A DNA stretch of 64,000 nucleotides from an uncultured Porphyromonadaceae bacterium (GCA_948467675.1 CAOKFI010000006.1:1-64000), one strand, 5' to 3'. Positions 28,895 through 38,969 are shown, counted from the stretch's first letter. Numbers and translations are program-made. The notes: generated by a model not told the origin, from the sequence alone.

Positions 28895-29767
28895 GTGGCA
28901 CGTAAATTAGTGGTCGGTCTCGGCGAAGCGCTGTGGGATATGCTGCCTGACGGAAAGCAGGTGGGCGGAGCTCCGGCCAATTTTGCCTATCATGCCTCCC
29001 AGTTCGGCTGTGACGGTGTGGCTGTCAGCGCTCTTGGCAATGATTCTCTGGGCGACGAGATAGTGGAATATTTTGACAGCAGAGGCTTGCGCTATCTGCT
29101 TCAGCGTACGGCTTTCCCCACAGGAACCGTACAGGTTACTCTCGATGCCGCAGGCATTCCGCAGTATGAGATCTGTGAGAACGTGGCCTGGGATAATATC
29201 GAGTATACCGATGAACTCGACGAACTGGCATCCAAGGCCGATTGTGTTTGCTTTGGCTCGCTTGCTCAGCGCGGGGCTGTGTCGTATGGCACTATCACCC
29301 GTTTTCTCGACCGTATGCCGGCCGATTCACTGAAAGTGTTCGATATCAATCTGCGTCAGCACTTCTATACCTCAGAGGTGCTCGACGCTTCGATGAATCG
29401 TTGCAATATCCTGAAAATAAACGATGAGGAACTGGAGGTTATCACTCCTATGTTCGGATTGTCGGGCAGTGTCGAGCACAGATGCCGTGCGCTGATGGAG
29501 AAATACGGACTCCGGTGTCTGATTCTGACATGCGGAACCGACGGAAGCTATGTGTTTACTGCCGATGAGGTTTCATTCCTCGAAACGCCGCGGGTCAAAG
29601 TCGCTGATACTGTAGGTGCTGGCGATTCATTTACCGGCGCATTTTGCGGATCGCTCCTTGCGGGCGCCTCTGTCCGTGATGCCCATCGCAGGGCGGTCGA
29701 TGTGGCTGCGTTTGTGTGCTCTCAGTCAGGTGCGATGCCTCGGATACCGGACGGTCTAAGACTTTAA
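28895..29767 (+). CDS. PfkB-family sugar kinase, probable fructokinase
   Basis: 290 residues starting at GTG (28895). The PfkB signature DTVGAGDSFTGAF with catalytic base D244 and the N-terminal GEALWDMLPDGKQVGGAPAN substrate motif match bacterial fructokinases. It phosphorylates a ketose in the cytoplasm, which fits with the dehydrogenase three bases upstream: polyol to fructose to fructose-6-phosphate. The kinase substrate is inferred from family and context. Confidence 0.88.
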   Translation: MARKLVVGLGEALWDMLPDGKQVGGAPANFAYHASQFGCDGVAVSALGNDSLGDEIVEYFDSRGLRYLLQRTAFPTGTVQVTLDAAGIPQYEICENVAWDNIEYTDELDELASKADCVCFGSLAQRGAVSYGTITRFLDRMPADSLKVFDINLRQHFYTSEVLDASMNRCNILKINDEELEVITPMFGLSGSVEHRCRALMEKYGLRCLILTCGTDGSYVFTADEVSFLETPRVKVADTVGAGDSFTGAFCGSLLAGASVRDAHRRAVDVAAFVCSQSGAMPRIPDGLRL

Positions 29768-29801
29768 TCGACACAGGATAAATACCTTACATGAAACAAT
29801 C

Positions 29802-31223
29802 ATGAAAATATTGAATCATATTTCTTTAAAACTTCTCTCCCTGATCCTGCCGCTTGGATTTACTGTCGATGCGCAGGAGGCCAAATACGTATTCTATTTC
29901 ATAGGCGACGGTATGGGCACCAATCAGGTTGAGATGACAGAGCTGTATCGCGGCGAGCTCGAAGGCAATATCGAGGCAAAGCGCTTGCTTTTCACTCAAT
30001 TCCCGGTGGCTACGGTGGCTACTACCTACTCAAGGACAAATGGTGTTACCGACTCTGCTGCCTCCGGTACAGCGTTGGCTACCGGAACCAAGACTTATAA
30101 CCAGGCTGTAGGCGTCGAACTCGACTCGGTCACTCCGATAAAGAGTATCGCCGTCCGCGCCAAGGAGGCCGGCCGTCGTGTAGGCGTATCGTCGAGTGTC
30201 GGCATCAACCATGCCACTCCTGCATCGTTCTATGGACATGCTGCATCCCGCAAGGAGTATAACAAGATCGGCCGTCAGCTTCCTGAAAGCGGTTTCGATT
30301 TTTTCGGCGGTGCTGATTTCTGGTGCGGATCTCCTGCCGATACTGTAGGCCTCTATACTTTGGCGGAGGATGCCGGCTATACCATAGCCCGCGGTTATAA
30401 GGATTATCAGAAGAAATCCAAGAAAGCCGACAAGATGATCCTGTTCCAGACCACCGAGGCTTCGAAGATCGACAACCGTACCGTAGCTTATGCGATCGAC
30501 CGTACCAAGAAGGATATGACTCTGTCGGAGATCGTGCGCGCCGGTATCAACTTCCTGTCGAAAGATGCGCCCGAAGGCTTCTTCTTTATGGTTGAAGGCG
30601 GCAATATAGACTGGGAATGCCATAGCAACGACGCAGCGGCTATCGTGCGTGAGGTAGAGGATTTCGACAACGCCATCGGTGTTGCGTATGAGTTCTACCA
30701 GCAGCATCCCGACGAGACTCTGATCGTGGTTACCGCCGATCATGAGACTGGTGGCCTCGCACTGGGCACAGGTCCTTATAAACTGAATCTTAAGGCGCTG
30801 AAAAATCAGAAAGTGAGCGAATTGCAGTTCAGCCGCATGCTCAATGCCGCGCGCATCAAGAACAAAGGAACTCTGTCATGGACTCAGGCTCAGGCCATGC
30901 TGAAAGAGAACTTCGGCTATGGTGCCGCCATAGAGCTGAATCCCAAGCAGGAGAAGCGTCTTCATGCCGCTTACGACAAATCGTTTGGCTCGAATGTGAA
31001 ACTTGAGGAGAGCGAATATCAGAAGGTGCTTCCTTTGGCTACTGAAGCTATGAAGATCATCAATGAGATAGCTCTCGTGAGCTGGGCGAGCGGCGGTCAT
31101 TCTGCTGCGTTTGTTCCGGTCTACGCCATCGGCGTGGGTGCCGAAAAGTTCCAGCGCCGTACCGACAATGCTGAAATACCGCGTACTATTGCTGAGATCG
31201 GAGGATATCCGGTCACAGATTAA
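29802..31223 (+). CDS. Alkaline phosphatase, PhoA superfamily
   Basis: 473 residues with an N-terminal signal peptide (ending near TVDAQ). The metal site FIGDGMG and nucleophile motif TDSAASGTALATG (S85) are typical, as are EGGNIDWECHSND, TADHETGG and WASGGHSAAFVPVYAIG. A periplasmic phosphomonoesterase releasing phosphate from small phosphoesters. It follows the fructokinase by 34 bases, so it may belong to the same LacI-controlled unit and leads into the ester-cleaving SusC3/D3 block. Confidence 0.92.
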   Translation: MKILNHISLKLLSLILPLGFTVDAQEAKYVFYFIGDGMGTNQVEMTELYRGELEGNIEAKRLLFTQFPVATVATTYSRTNGVTDSAASGTALATGTKTYNQAVGVELDSVTPIKSIAVRAKEAGRRVGVSSSVGINHATPASFYGHAASRKEYNKIGRQLPESGFDFFGGADFWCGSPADTVGLYTLAEDAGYTIARGYKDYQKKSKKADKMILFQTTEASKIDNRTVAYAIDRTKKDMTLSEIVRAGINFLSKDAPEGFFFMVEGGNIDWECHSNDAAAIVREVEDFDNAIGVAYEFYQQHPDETLIVVTADHETGGLALGTGPYKLNLKALKNQKVSELQFSRMLNAARIKNKGTLSWTQAQAMLKENFGYGAAIELNPKQEKRLHAAYDKSFGSNVKLEESEYQKVLPLATEAMKIINEIALVSWASGGHSAAFVPVYAIGVGAEKFQRRTDNAEIPRTIAEIGGYPVTD

Positions 31224-31381
31224 GTGAATGCATATACCTGAAAACGAAGATTAATGTTTTAGAGTTAGAGTAAGATAAGTAGTAAAGGGGACCGTGAGGT
31301 TCGATTTCTAAGGTAAATTGATTGTATTTTTTGAGAGTGTAAACCAACCTTGTTATATTTTTTAATCAAAAAGAGTAGATT

Positions 31382-34300
31382 ATGCATGAAAAATTAACCC
31401 ATCCCGGACGGAGCTTTATTAAGGCGGCGCGAGTGGCGTTCATGCTTGTGTGCCTATGTTTTATGGGCATAGGCGCATCGGCAGCTCCGGCAGTCATGAA
31501 AAGCATCTCCGGTACAATTATCGACGTTGAAGGAGAACCAGTGATCGGTGCTACGGTATCGGTAAAAGGAACTTCGACAGCGTGTTCTTCTAATGTCGAC
31601 GGTCATTATACCCTCAAGGCTGCAGAAGGGCAGACAATCGTGGTCTCATTTATTGGCTGCCATCCCGAGGAAGCCGTTGTGGGAGCGTCCAACGAATTGA
31701 ATTTTGTTCTCCGTACCAATGTAGAGGCTCTTGACGAAGTCGTAGTGGTCGGTTACGGTACTGTCAAGAAAAAAGACCTTACAGGAGCCGTAGGTGCGGT
31801 CAACGGTGACAAGATGATCGAACGTCACACCACAAACCTCTCTACCGCTCTTCAGGGTGCCATGTCTGGCGTGCAGGTGCTCCGTTCAGGCGGTGGTCCG
31901 AACGCCGAGGCAAGCTCTATTCGTGTGCGTGGTGTTACGACCATGGGTACTTCTGATCCTTTGGTGCTTGTCGACGGTGTGCCAGAAAGCAATATCAACA
32001 ATATCAACGCCAATGACGTGGAGAGCATCTCTGTACTCAAGGACGCTGCTTCTGCATCCATCTACGGTTCGCGCGCAGCCGCAGGTGTGATCCTCGTGAC
32101 CACAAAGCGAGCCAATGATAAAGACGTCAAGGTAAGCTACAACTTCGAGTACAGTCTCGAGATGCCGTCCGCTCAGCCAAAGAATATGGGGTTGCGTCGC
32201 TGGATGGAGACAGCCAACGAACTTCATTACAATGATAACCCCGCAGGTGGCTGGCATCAGATATATTCTCAGGATGAGATAGACAACTGGATGACTTATA
32301 ACCAGACTGATCCGGATAATTATCCATATACAGACTGGTTTGACTACATGGTAAAGGGTTCAGCTCCACGTCAGTCTCATGTAGTAAGCCTCACAGGTGG
32401 CTCGAAACACGTTAAATCGCGCGCTACATTCTCGTATGACCGCGCAGGCTCTCTTCTTAAGGATGTGGAGCACAATAGCTCCCGCTATCTGCTTCGTGTC
32501 AACAATGACTTTGAGTTCAATAAATATCTTGCTGCAAAACTTGACTTCAGTGCTAAATATACTGAAAATGCAACTCCTACATTCTCTTCTGTATGGAGTG
32601 GTATCTATAATGCAGCTCCTGTCTTTACACCATATTGGAGCAATGGATCCACTTCTGATGTTAAGGACGGTACAAACACTGTTGCTCGTCTGCGTGACGG
32701 CGGTACAACACGAGGATCTGCACTTCGTGCCCGTGCCAAGGCTAGCATTATCATCACTCCGTTCAAAGGATTGAAAATTGAGGCCAATGCTTCGCCGAAC
32801 CTGTCTTTCTCCAAGACCAAAGCGATGACGATTCAGGTTCCCTTCTATCGTCAGGATGATCCAAATACTATTGCTGGCTATATGAAGGATCATGAGAGCA
32901 ATGATCTCTCAGAATCACGTTCTGATTCAAAAGAACTTACAGCACAGATATTTGGTAACTATAACAATTCGTTCGGCAAACATGATATTAATGCCATGGT
33001 AGGTTATGAGACTTACTATTATAAGAACGAAAGCATGAGTGCCGACACTAAGAACATGGTACTTGATCGCTATCCTTATCTCAGTGCAGCCAACAAGGAG
33101 TTCCTTTCTGTTGCCGGTACGGCATATGAGCTTGCCTATCGTTCTATTTTTGGCCGACTGATGTATAACTATGACGACCGTTATCTGGTACAGGTTAACT
33201 TCCGCCGTGATGGTTCGAGCCGCTTCGACAAGGAATATCGTTGGGGTAATTTCCCATCGGTGTCTGTAGGTTGGGTCCCGAGCCAGGAGAAGTTCTTCCA
33301 GAACAATGTCAACACCCGCACATTCTCGTTTTTGAAACTACGCGGATCGTGGGGTAACCTTGGTAATGAACGTATCGGCGATAACTATTATCCCTATATC
33401 TCGTTGATCAATACTGCAAATTCGCTCTATTATCCGTCATATATGGCTCCTACTGCCGAATATGCTACTGGTGCAGCTCAGGTGCAGTATGCTATCCGTA
33501 ATATAACCTGGGAAACAACTGAATCGTTCGACTTTGGTATCGATGCCCGTTTCTTCGACAACCGTCTGTCGTTTACCGGCGATATCTACCGCAAGAACAC
33601 CAAGGATATGCTCCTTAGTCTCGATATTCCCAAATTCGTAGGATACACCAATCCCAAACAGAATGCAGGTACCATGCATACTACCGGTTGGGATATAGAA
33701 CTTGGTTGGAACGACCGTATAGGAGAGGTTTCCTATAGCGTGACATTCAACATGTCCGACTACCGTTCTAAGATGGGCGACCTCAAGGGTACAATGGTTG
33801 ACGGTACTCAGGTTAAGATGGAAGGCAGCTACTATAATGAATGGTACGGTTATATTTCCGATGGTCTGTTCCAGACTGAGGAAGAACTCGCCAATGCTCC
33901 GGTGCTCAACGCCGCCACTCAGGTCGGTGACGTTAAGTTCCGCGATATTTCCGGTCCCGACGGTGTCCCCGATGGCAAGATTTCGCCTGAATATGACCGC
34001 GTACTCCTCGGCAACTCGCTCCCCGAACTCATGTATGGTGGTACTGCTTCTGTGCAGTGGCGTGGATTTGACTTCAGCCTGGCATTCCAAGGTGTAGGTC
34101 ACCAGCGTGTACGTTTCACCGAGGCCATGATTCAGCCTTATCACGGCAAGTGGGGTTCTACTTCGGAGATTCTCGACGGCCACTATTGGAGCTCGCTCAA
34201 CACTCCCGAACAGAATGCCGCCGCTACATTCCCTCGTCTAACTACTACCAATAAGGACAGCAACAACGAGATGTCTACTTTCTGGATGTTCAACGGCCGC

Positions 34301-34507
34301 TATTTCCGTATGAAGAACATGACTCTCGGCTACACAATTCCGCAGAGGATCACACGCAAGTTCTTCGTAGACCGTCTGCGTCTGTATGTCAGTGGCAACG
34401 ACCTCTTCTGTTTCAATAGTTATCCGCGCGGCTTTGATCCAGAACGTACCCAGGCACAGTATCCTATCACCAAGTCTGTGATCTTCGGTGTGAATGTCAA
34501 CTTCTAA
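31382..34507 (+). CDS. SusC-like TonB-dependent transporter 3
   Basis: 1041 residues. Signal segment about 1-35 (a longer N-tail before the hydrophobic run, MHEKLTHPGRSFIKAARVAF), regulatory-like domain (SISGTIIDVEGEPVIGATV), intact DEVVVVGYG from residue 118, plug (ALQGAMSGVQVLRSGGGPN) and barrel ending KSVIFGVNVNF. Codon choice in 32400-33400 looks more A/T-rich than in the first two susC genes, possibly a sign of different origin (not counted). The 158-base gap upstream is AT-rich; I could not place a promoter with confidence. Confidence 0.96.
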   Translation: MHEKLTHPGRSFIKAARVAFMLVCLCFMGIGASAAPAVMKSISGTIIDVEGEPVIGATVSVKGTSTACSSNVDGHYTLKAAEGQTIVVSFIGCHPEEAVVGASNELNFVLRTNVEALDEVVVVGYGTVKKKDLTGAVGAVNGDKMIERHTTNLSTALQGAMSGVQVLRSGGGPNAEASSIRVRGVTTMGTSDPLVLVDGVPESNINNINANDVESISVLKDAASASIYGSRAAAGVILVTTKRANDKDVKVSYNFEYSLEMPSAQPKNMGLRRWMETANELHYNDNPAGGWHQIYSQDEIDNWMTYNQTDPDNYPYTDWFDYMVKGSAPRQSHVVSLTGGSKHVKSRATFSYDRAGSLLKDVEHNSSRYLLRVNNDFEFNKYLAAKLDFSAKYTENATPTFSSVWSGIYNAAPVFTPYWSNGSTSDVKDGTNTVARLRDGGTTRGSALRARAKASIIITPFKGLKIEANASPNLSFSKTKAMTIQVPFYRQDDPNTIAGYMKDHESNDLSESRSDSKELTAQIFGNYNNSFGKHDINAMVGYETYYYKNESMSADTKNMVLDRYPYLSAANKEFLSVAGTAYELAYRSIFGRLMYNYDDRYLVQVNFRRDGSSRFDKEYRWGNFPSVSVGWVPSQEKFFQNNVNTRTFSFLKLRGSWGNLGNERIGDNYYPYISLINTANSLYYPSYMAPTAEYATGAAQVQYAIRNITWETTESFDFGIDARFFDNRLSFTGDIYRKNTKDMLLSLDIPKFVGYTNPKQNAGTMHTTGWDIELGWNDRIGEVSYSVTFNMSDYRSKMGDLKGTMVDGTQVKMEGSYYNEWYGYISDGLFQTEEELANAPVLNAATQVGDVKFRDISGPDGVPDGKISPEYDRVLLGNSLPELMYGGTASVQWRGFDFSLAFQGVGHQRVRFTEAMIQPYHGKWGSTSEILDGHYWSSLNTPEQNAAATFPRLTTTNKDSNNEMSTFWMFNGRYFRMKNMTLGYTIPQRITRKFFVDRLRLYVSGNDLFCFNSYPRGFDPERTQAQYPITKSVIFGVNVNF

Positions 34508-34520
34508 TCTGTACCAACAA

Positions 34521-36278
34521 ATGAAAATCAAACATATATTACCAATACTTACGCTGGCTGCAGCCACCGTGTCATGTACCGATCTCCAGCGTTTCCCTCT
34601 TGATCAGGGTTCAAGTGAGACATGGTACTCTACTGAGACTGAGTTTGAAATGGCAGTCGCCGATATGTACCGCCCTGTTTGGTGGAATCTCGGCCAGGAA
34701 GCCTGGAACGATGACTATTTCTACCGTAAGATTGCAGGTCAGCCTATAATCGACGGTCAGTTGAACTCTAAGACTGACATCAAAGGCTATCTCAAACTAT
34801 CGGAACGTTATACATATTTTTATCGCGCTATCGTACGTGCCAACTGTATAATCAACGGTTATGAGCGCGGTCTTGAGAACGGGATCCAGAAATCCAAGCT
34901 CGATACATGGGTTGCGCAGGCTCGTTTCTGTCGTGCATGCCACTACGGTATGCTGGTGTTCCACTGGGGCGATGTAGTTTATGTCAACAATATGACTACT
35001 ATCGAAGACTCATATACTATGGGACGTACTCCCAAGGCTGAGGTGATACAGCATATCTATGATGATTTTGATGCCGCTATCGCTGATCTGCCTGAAATGT
35101 ACACTGGCCTCCAGCAGGCAACCAAGGGTGCTGCTCTTGCAATGAAGGCGCGTTTTGCCCTATGGTTCGGTGACTATGCTATAGCTGCCGAAGCGGCTAA
35201 ACAGTGTATCGCTCTTGCCGACAAAGGTGTTTACGCTCTGCACGAAGACTTCGGGCAACTGTTCCACGAACGCAATCATAAAGAATTCGTGTTCATCATT
35301 CCGCAGTCTTCTGGTCTGAACATTCATGGTGAGAGCGCTCCGTTCTCGTCTGTAGGTTCATACACCACCCGTCTGGCCGGCGGTTCTGCTTCCAAAGGTC
35401 CGTCTTGGTCGCTTCTCGCGGCTTTTGAGTGTGTTGATGGCCAGCGTATTGATCAGTCTCCGCTCTTTGACTCGCACAATCCCTTCAAGAATCGCGATCC
35501 GCGTTGTGCCGAGACCCTTGTGGAATTTGATACTGAGTTCTTAGGTCATATATTCACATCACATCCGTCAAAGACTACTGTCAAAGTCCCGGGAACCAAT
35601 AAGACCGAGAAAAACATTGATATGTATCCTATCGGCAACAAAAATGCGTCTTACAACGGTATTGTTTGGAGAAAGCGTGTTGAACCCGAATGGGGCGTAT
35701 CCCTTAACTATGTTGATCAGCCTATTATAATCTTGCGTCTTGCTGATGTATATCTGATTTATGCAGAAGCCATGATTGAGCAGAATAAGATCGACGACAG
35801 TGTCCTTGAGGCAATCAACAAGATTCGTGCTCGTGCTTACAAGTGTAGCGAGTCTGCAGGTGTGCCTATCGGTACTGCGGCCGTTGTCGGACAGTCTTAT
35901 CCACAGGTTACCACAACCAACCAGGCTGAGCTCCGTCGCATTCTTCGTCGCGAACGTCACGTTGAGTTCGCATTCGAGCAACTCCGCTATTACGATTGCA
36001 TCCGTTGGCGTATAGCTAAGGAGGCATTCAATATGCCTAACTGTGGTCTCCATGCGACCTCGGCTAAAGCTAAGGAAATGGGTACCAAAGGTATTTGGTT
36101 CTGGGGCGAGGCTCCTACATTCTCTGAAAATGAGGTTCCAAACTTCCAGGGTTTGATCGACAAAGGTTGGTGTGAGGTTCACTCTAAGGGTGCGTTCTCC
36201 GATCGTATGTATCTCTGGCCTATTCCTGCTGAAGAAATTCTGATCAACTCGAACATGACTCAGAACCCCGGATATTGA
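34521..36278 (+). CDS. SusD/RagB-like lipoprotein 3
   Basis: 585 residues from the ATG at 34521 (MKIKHILPIL); an in-frame ATG at 34494 overlaps susC3 and would give a poor signal. Lipobox TVSC with Cys19. SusD features: SETWYSTETEFEMAVADMYR, VAQARFCRACHYGMLVFHWG, RRILRRERHVEFAFEQLRYY and the terminal MTQNPGY. Partner of SusC3, 13 bases downstream of it. Confidence 0.96.
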   Translation: MKIKHILPILTLAAATVSCTDLQRFPLDQGSSETWYSTETEFEMAVADMYRPVWWNLGQEAWNDDYFYRKIAGQPIIDGQLNSKTDIKGYLKLSERYTYFYRAIVRANCIINGYERGLENGIQKSKLDTWVAQARFCRACHYGMLVFHWGDVVYVNNMTTIEDSYTMGRTPKAEVIQHIYDDFDAAIADLPEMYTGLQQATKGAALAMKARFALWFGDYAIAAEAAKQCIALADKGVYALHEDFGQLFHERNHKEFVFIIPQSSGLNIHGESAPFSSVGSYTTRLAGGSASKGPSWSLLAAFECVDGQRIDQSPLFDSHNPFKNRDPRCAETLVEFDTEFLGHIFTSHPSKTTVKVPGTNKTEKNIDMYPIGNKNASYNGIVWRKRVEPEWGVSLNYVDQPIIILRLADVYLIYAEAMIEQNKIDDSVLEAINKIRARAYKCSESAGVPIGTAAVVGQSYPQVTTTNQAELRRILRRERHVEFAFEQLRYYDCIRWRIAKEAFNMPNCGLHATSAKAKEMGTKGIWFWGEAPTFSENEVPNFQGLIDKGWCEVHSKGAFSDRMYLWPIPAEEILINSNMTQNPGY

Positions 36279-36311
36279 TCGGTATGATATAAAGAATTAA
36301 TGTAGTGTAAC

Positions 36312-36369
36312 GGATGCGGCGCCTTGAGTCAGCGTCGGCTGTCAAAGCCGGAGGCGCCGCATCCTTTTT
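36312..36369 (+). terminator. Rho-independent terminator after susD3
   Basis: Perfect 13-bp stem GGATGCGGCGCCT (36312-36324) / AGGCGCCGCATCC (36352-36364), then TTTTT. A smaller GGCTGTCAAAGCC hairpin fills the loop. It ends the susC3-susD3 unit, so the following esterase genes may be transcribed separately or by read-through. Confidence 0.88.
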
Positions 36370-36409
36370 ATAATCCCGAACCTGACCGGATTAAAATTCT
36401 ATATGAGCC

Positions 36410-37567
36410 ATGATGCGCTTTAGTGCTGTGATTTTAGCTTTCGTGTGTTTTTCATCGGTTGTATGCGGTGAAAAATTGTCGTCTGATTCAGTTTCGTCCC
36501 CGGGGCGTATGTTTATCGCACACCGAGGTGTCAATCTGCGCTCTACAATAGCCGGAGAAAACTCGCTCGAGGCTATAGGCATGTCTACCCGAGGCGGTTT
36601 CGGCGCCATAGAGACTGATGTGCGCCTCAGTGCCGACGATTCGCTGGTGGTGATGCACGATGTCACACTCAACCGTACATGCCTCAATGCCGACGGATCT
36701 CCGATAACGGTGGAGACTCCCGTCGCCTCGAAAACCTGGAAGGAACTGCGCGAGAACTATGTGCTCAAGGCTGACGATCCTTCTATGCGAAGCCGCATTC
36801 CCTCGCTCCGCGAATATCTGCAGGAGTGCAAACGGCAGGGAATATACACATTTATCGAACCTAAACTAAAAGATAACACCGGTCGGTTCTACCGCCGGAT
36901 AATCGACCTGGCTGAGGAGATACTCGGACACGGAAACTATGTGGTCACATCCAACAATCGTGCTAATGTGATCATACGCGATACCCTCGGTGTGGCCGAT
37001 GTGCGGCTTATGGGTATCCTCTATCAGACTACATTCGACCGTATAAACCGGCTCGGAAACTGCATAATGGCGATCAGCGCCACCCGTATCGACGAACCCG
37101 AATATTCCGGGCAGGTGGCTCTTGCCAAGTCGGTCGGACTTGCCACGGAATCGCATGCTGACAAGTTCGTCCATTTCAACCGTATAAACAGCAACCCGAT
37201 CGACTTCGTGTCGACCGACTTCCTTGCCGCCGATCTCGGCGACTGCGGCGAGATGGTGGCCGAACTCGGATCTCTGTCCGACTTCGCTTCCGCTAAAGTG
37301 AGCCACGGCGCCATCGTCCTACCCGAAGGCAAAACCATAGCGCCTAAGCGCAAACTGCCTGAGGTGCGATACGGCGGCGCATATCTCGGCATGGACTTCG
37401 ACGGAACTGTCGAGATCACTCTGGGCAACCAGACATTTACAGCCACAGGGGCTGACAACCTGCGGCATCAGGTGATTCTATACAATCAGACACCTGAGTT
37501 TAAAGTCAAGGCATTGTCGCCGGATGTCAGAATCCGGCGCATAACGCTTAAGATAATGGAATACTAA
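36410..37567 (+). CDS. Secreted glycerophosphodiester phosphodiesterase family protein
   Basis: 385 residues with a type I signal (ending near VVCGE). The GDPD barrel has AHRGVN, GENSLEAI, IETDVRLS, VMHDVTLNRT and FIEPKLK, covering the catalytic His/Arg and the metal-binding Glu/Asp/His set. The last ~100 residues (from about 290) form an extra beta-rich domain beyond the usual GDPD. Expected to cleave glycerophosphodiesters, or other phosphodiesters, outside the inner membrane. First gene after the susD3 terminator and 28 bases before the FAD oxidoreductase. Confidence 0.85.
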   Translation: MMRFSAVILAFVCFSSVVCGEKLSSDSVSSPGRMFIAHRGVNLRSTIAGENSLEAIGMSTRGGFGAIETDVRLSADDSLVVMHDVTLNRTCLNADGSPITVETPVASKTWKELRENYVLKADDPSMRSRIPSLREYLQECKRQGIYTFIEPKLKDNTGRFYRRIIDLAEEILGHGNYVVTSNNRANVIIRDTLGVADVRLMGILYQTTFDRINRLGNCIMAISATRIDEPEYSGQVALAKSVGLATESHADKFVHFNRINSNPIDFVSTDFLAADLGDCGEMVAELGSLSDFASAKVSHGAIVLPEGKTIAPKRKLPEVRYGGAYLGMDFDGTVEITLGNQTFTATGADNLRHQVILYNQTPEFKVKALSPDVRIRRITLKIMEY

Positions 37568-37580
37568 AACATCGAAATAT

Positions 37581-37595
37581 ATTATTATTATTATT
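37581..37595 (+). repeat. (ATT)5 trinucleotide repeat abutting a start codon
   Basis: Five perfect ATT units lie directly before the ATG at 37596, in the ribosome-binding window of the FAD oxidoreductase gene. In this AT-type leader, length change by strand slippage would alter spacing and could tune translation. This is only a possibility. Confidence 0.6.
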
Positions 37596-38969
37596 ATGGC
37601 TAGTAATAAGACATATACAGAAAAAGAACGCACGATCGATGTCATTGCCGATGTCGATGTGCTTGTGGTCGGAGGCGGTCCCGCCGGTATCGGTGCCGCT
37701 GTAGGAGCGGCAAAGACCGGTGCCTCGGTGATGATCGTGGAAAACATGGGTTCCTTCGGTGGAATGTGGACCAACGGTATGGTTATAACTCTCGGAGGCT
37801 TCAACTGCTGGTTGAAACCGTATCGCCGGTGCGTGGCCGGTGTCATGGGCGAATGGATAGCTATGGCTGCCAAGCGAGGCGGTGCCGAGGACAACCGCTC
37901 GTGGGTGTTGAGTTCAGACCCCGAGATAATGAAACTTACCGCTGATGAGATACTTACTAAGTACGGTGTGAAATGCCTGCTCCATACATGGGTGGCCGAT
38001 GCGATAGTCGAGGACAATGCAGTGCGCGGTGTGATCGTCGAGAATGTCGACGGCCGTAGCGCCATTATGGCTAAGAATGTCGTTGACTGTACCGGCAACG
38101 GCGATGTGATGGCGCGTGCCGGTGCCGAATTCAATATCGCCGAAGAGCTGCAGCCGATGACTCTGCCTTTCTTTTTCGCCGAAGTCGAGCCTCAGGGCAA
38201 GATCCCGATGGAAGACGAACTCATCATCCCGAAAGGACCCGAACCCGGCTATCTCGGCGATGTCGGTCTCAGCTATTCAAGCCGTCGTCGCGATGTCGGG
38301 GTCGATGTCAATGATCCGGCGCTTGCCGAGGCATATCGCGAGGGGAAACTGCCGTTCTTCGGCGGTCCATGGTTCGGCGGTCTCCGCCGCAACTTCCCGT
38401 GGGTCAATACCACACGTGTGTACGGATCGGCAATCAATGCCCGTGAGCTTACCGACTGTGAGATAGAGGCACGACGCGATGCCCATGCGATAGCCGATCA
38501 CTACCGTGCCAACTGCAAGGGCTTCGAGCGCAGCTGGATCATGAACACTGCGCCTACCATGGGTGTGCGTGAGACCCGCCGCCTTGTAGGGGAGTACACA
38601 ATGACACGTGCCGACCTTGTCGAGAACACCACCAAGGCCGATTCCATAGCCATGGGTGTATGGCCTATAGATATCCATCCCCCGAAAGGGCAGAACGGTG
38701 CCCACGACATGTATGTGCCGGTGCCTTACCAGATCTCGTACAAGGCTCTTGTACCAGTGAAGATCGATAATCTATTGGTGGCCGGACGTTGTGCCTCGAC
38801 CGACCGCGAGGCTATGGGCTCTATGCGCCTTGGAGCCACTTGCGGCGCAATGGGACAGGCCGCCGGTGTGGCCGCCGCGCTTGGCGCGCAGACAGGATGC
38901 ACGCCGCGCAATCTGGATTACAAGACTATACAGAGCGAGCTCCTGCATCAGGGCGCGATAATCGAATAA
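37596..38969 (+). CDS. FAD-dependent oxidoreductase (PF12831-type)
   Basis: 457 residues, no signal peptide, so cytoplasmic. N-terminal FAD site VLVVGGGPAGIGAAVGAAKTG followed by ENMGSFGGMWTNGM; second nucleotide-contact segments DCTGNGDVMARAG and the C-terminal LLVAGRCASTDREAMGSMR. This family accompanies many Bacteroidetes carbohydrate loci but its reaction is mostly unknown. It lies between secreted phosphodiesterase and esterase genes, so it may oxidise the sugar or polyol released by them. Substrate not assignable. Confidence 0.85.
   Translation: MASNKTYTEKERTIDVIADVDVLVVGGGPAGIGAAVGAAKTGASVMIVENMGSFGGMWTNGMVITLGGFNCWLKPYRRCVAGVMGEWIAMAAKRGGAEDNRSWVLSSDPEIMKLTADEILTKYGVKCLLHTWVADAIVEDNAVRGVIVENVDGRSAIMAKNVVDCTGNGDVMARAGAEFNIAEELQPMTLPFFFAEVEPQGKIPMEDELIIPKGPEPGYLGDVGLSYSSRRRDVGVDVNDPALAEAYREGKLPFFGGPWFGGLRRNFPWVNTTRVYGSAINARELTDCEIEARRDAHAIADHYRANCKGFERSWIMNTAPTMGVRETRRLVGEYTMTRADLVENTTKADSIAMGVWPIDIHPPKGQNGAHDMYVPVPYQISYKALVPVKIDNLLVAGRCASTDREAMGSMRLGATCGAMGQAAGVAAALGAQTGCTPRNLDYKTIQSELLHQGAIIE

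Noticed and set aside
34494-34520. Earlier start of susD3 overlapping susC3
   Set aside because: The extra nine residues would put a polar stretch before the lipoprotein signal; ATG at 34521 gives the standard form.
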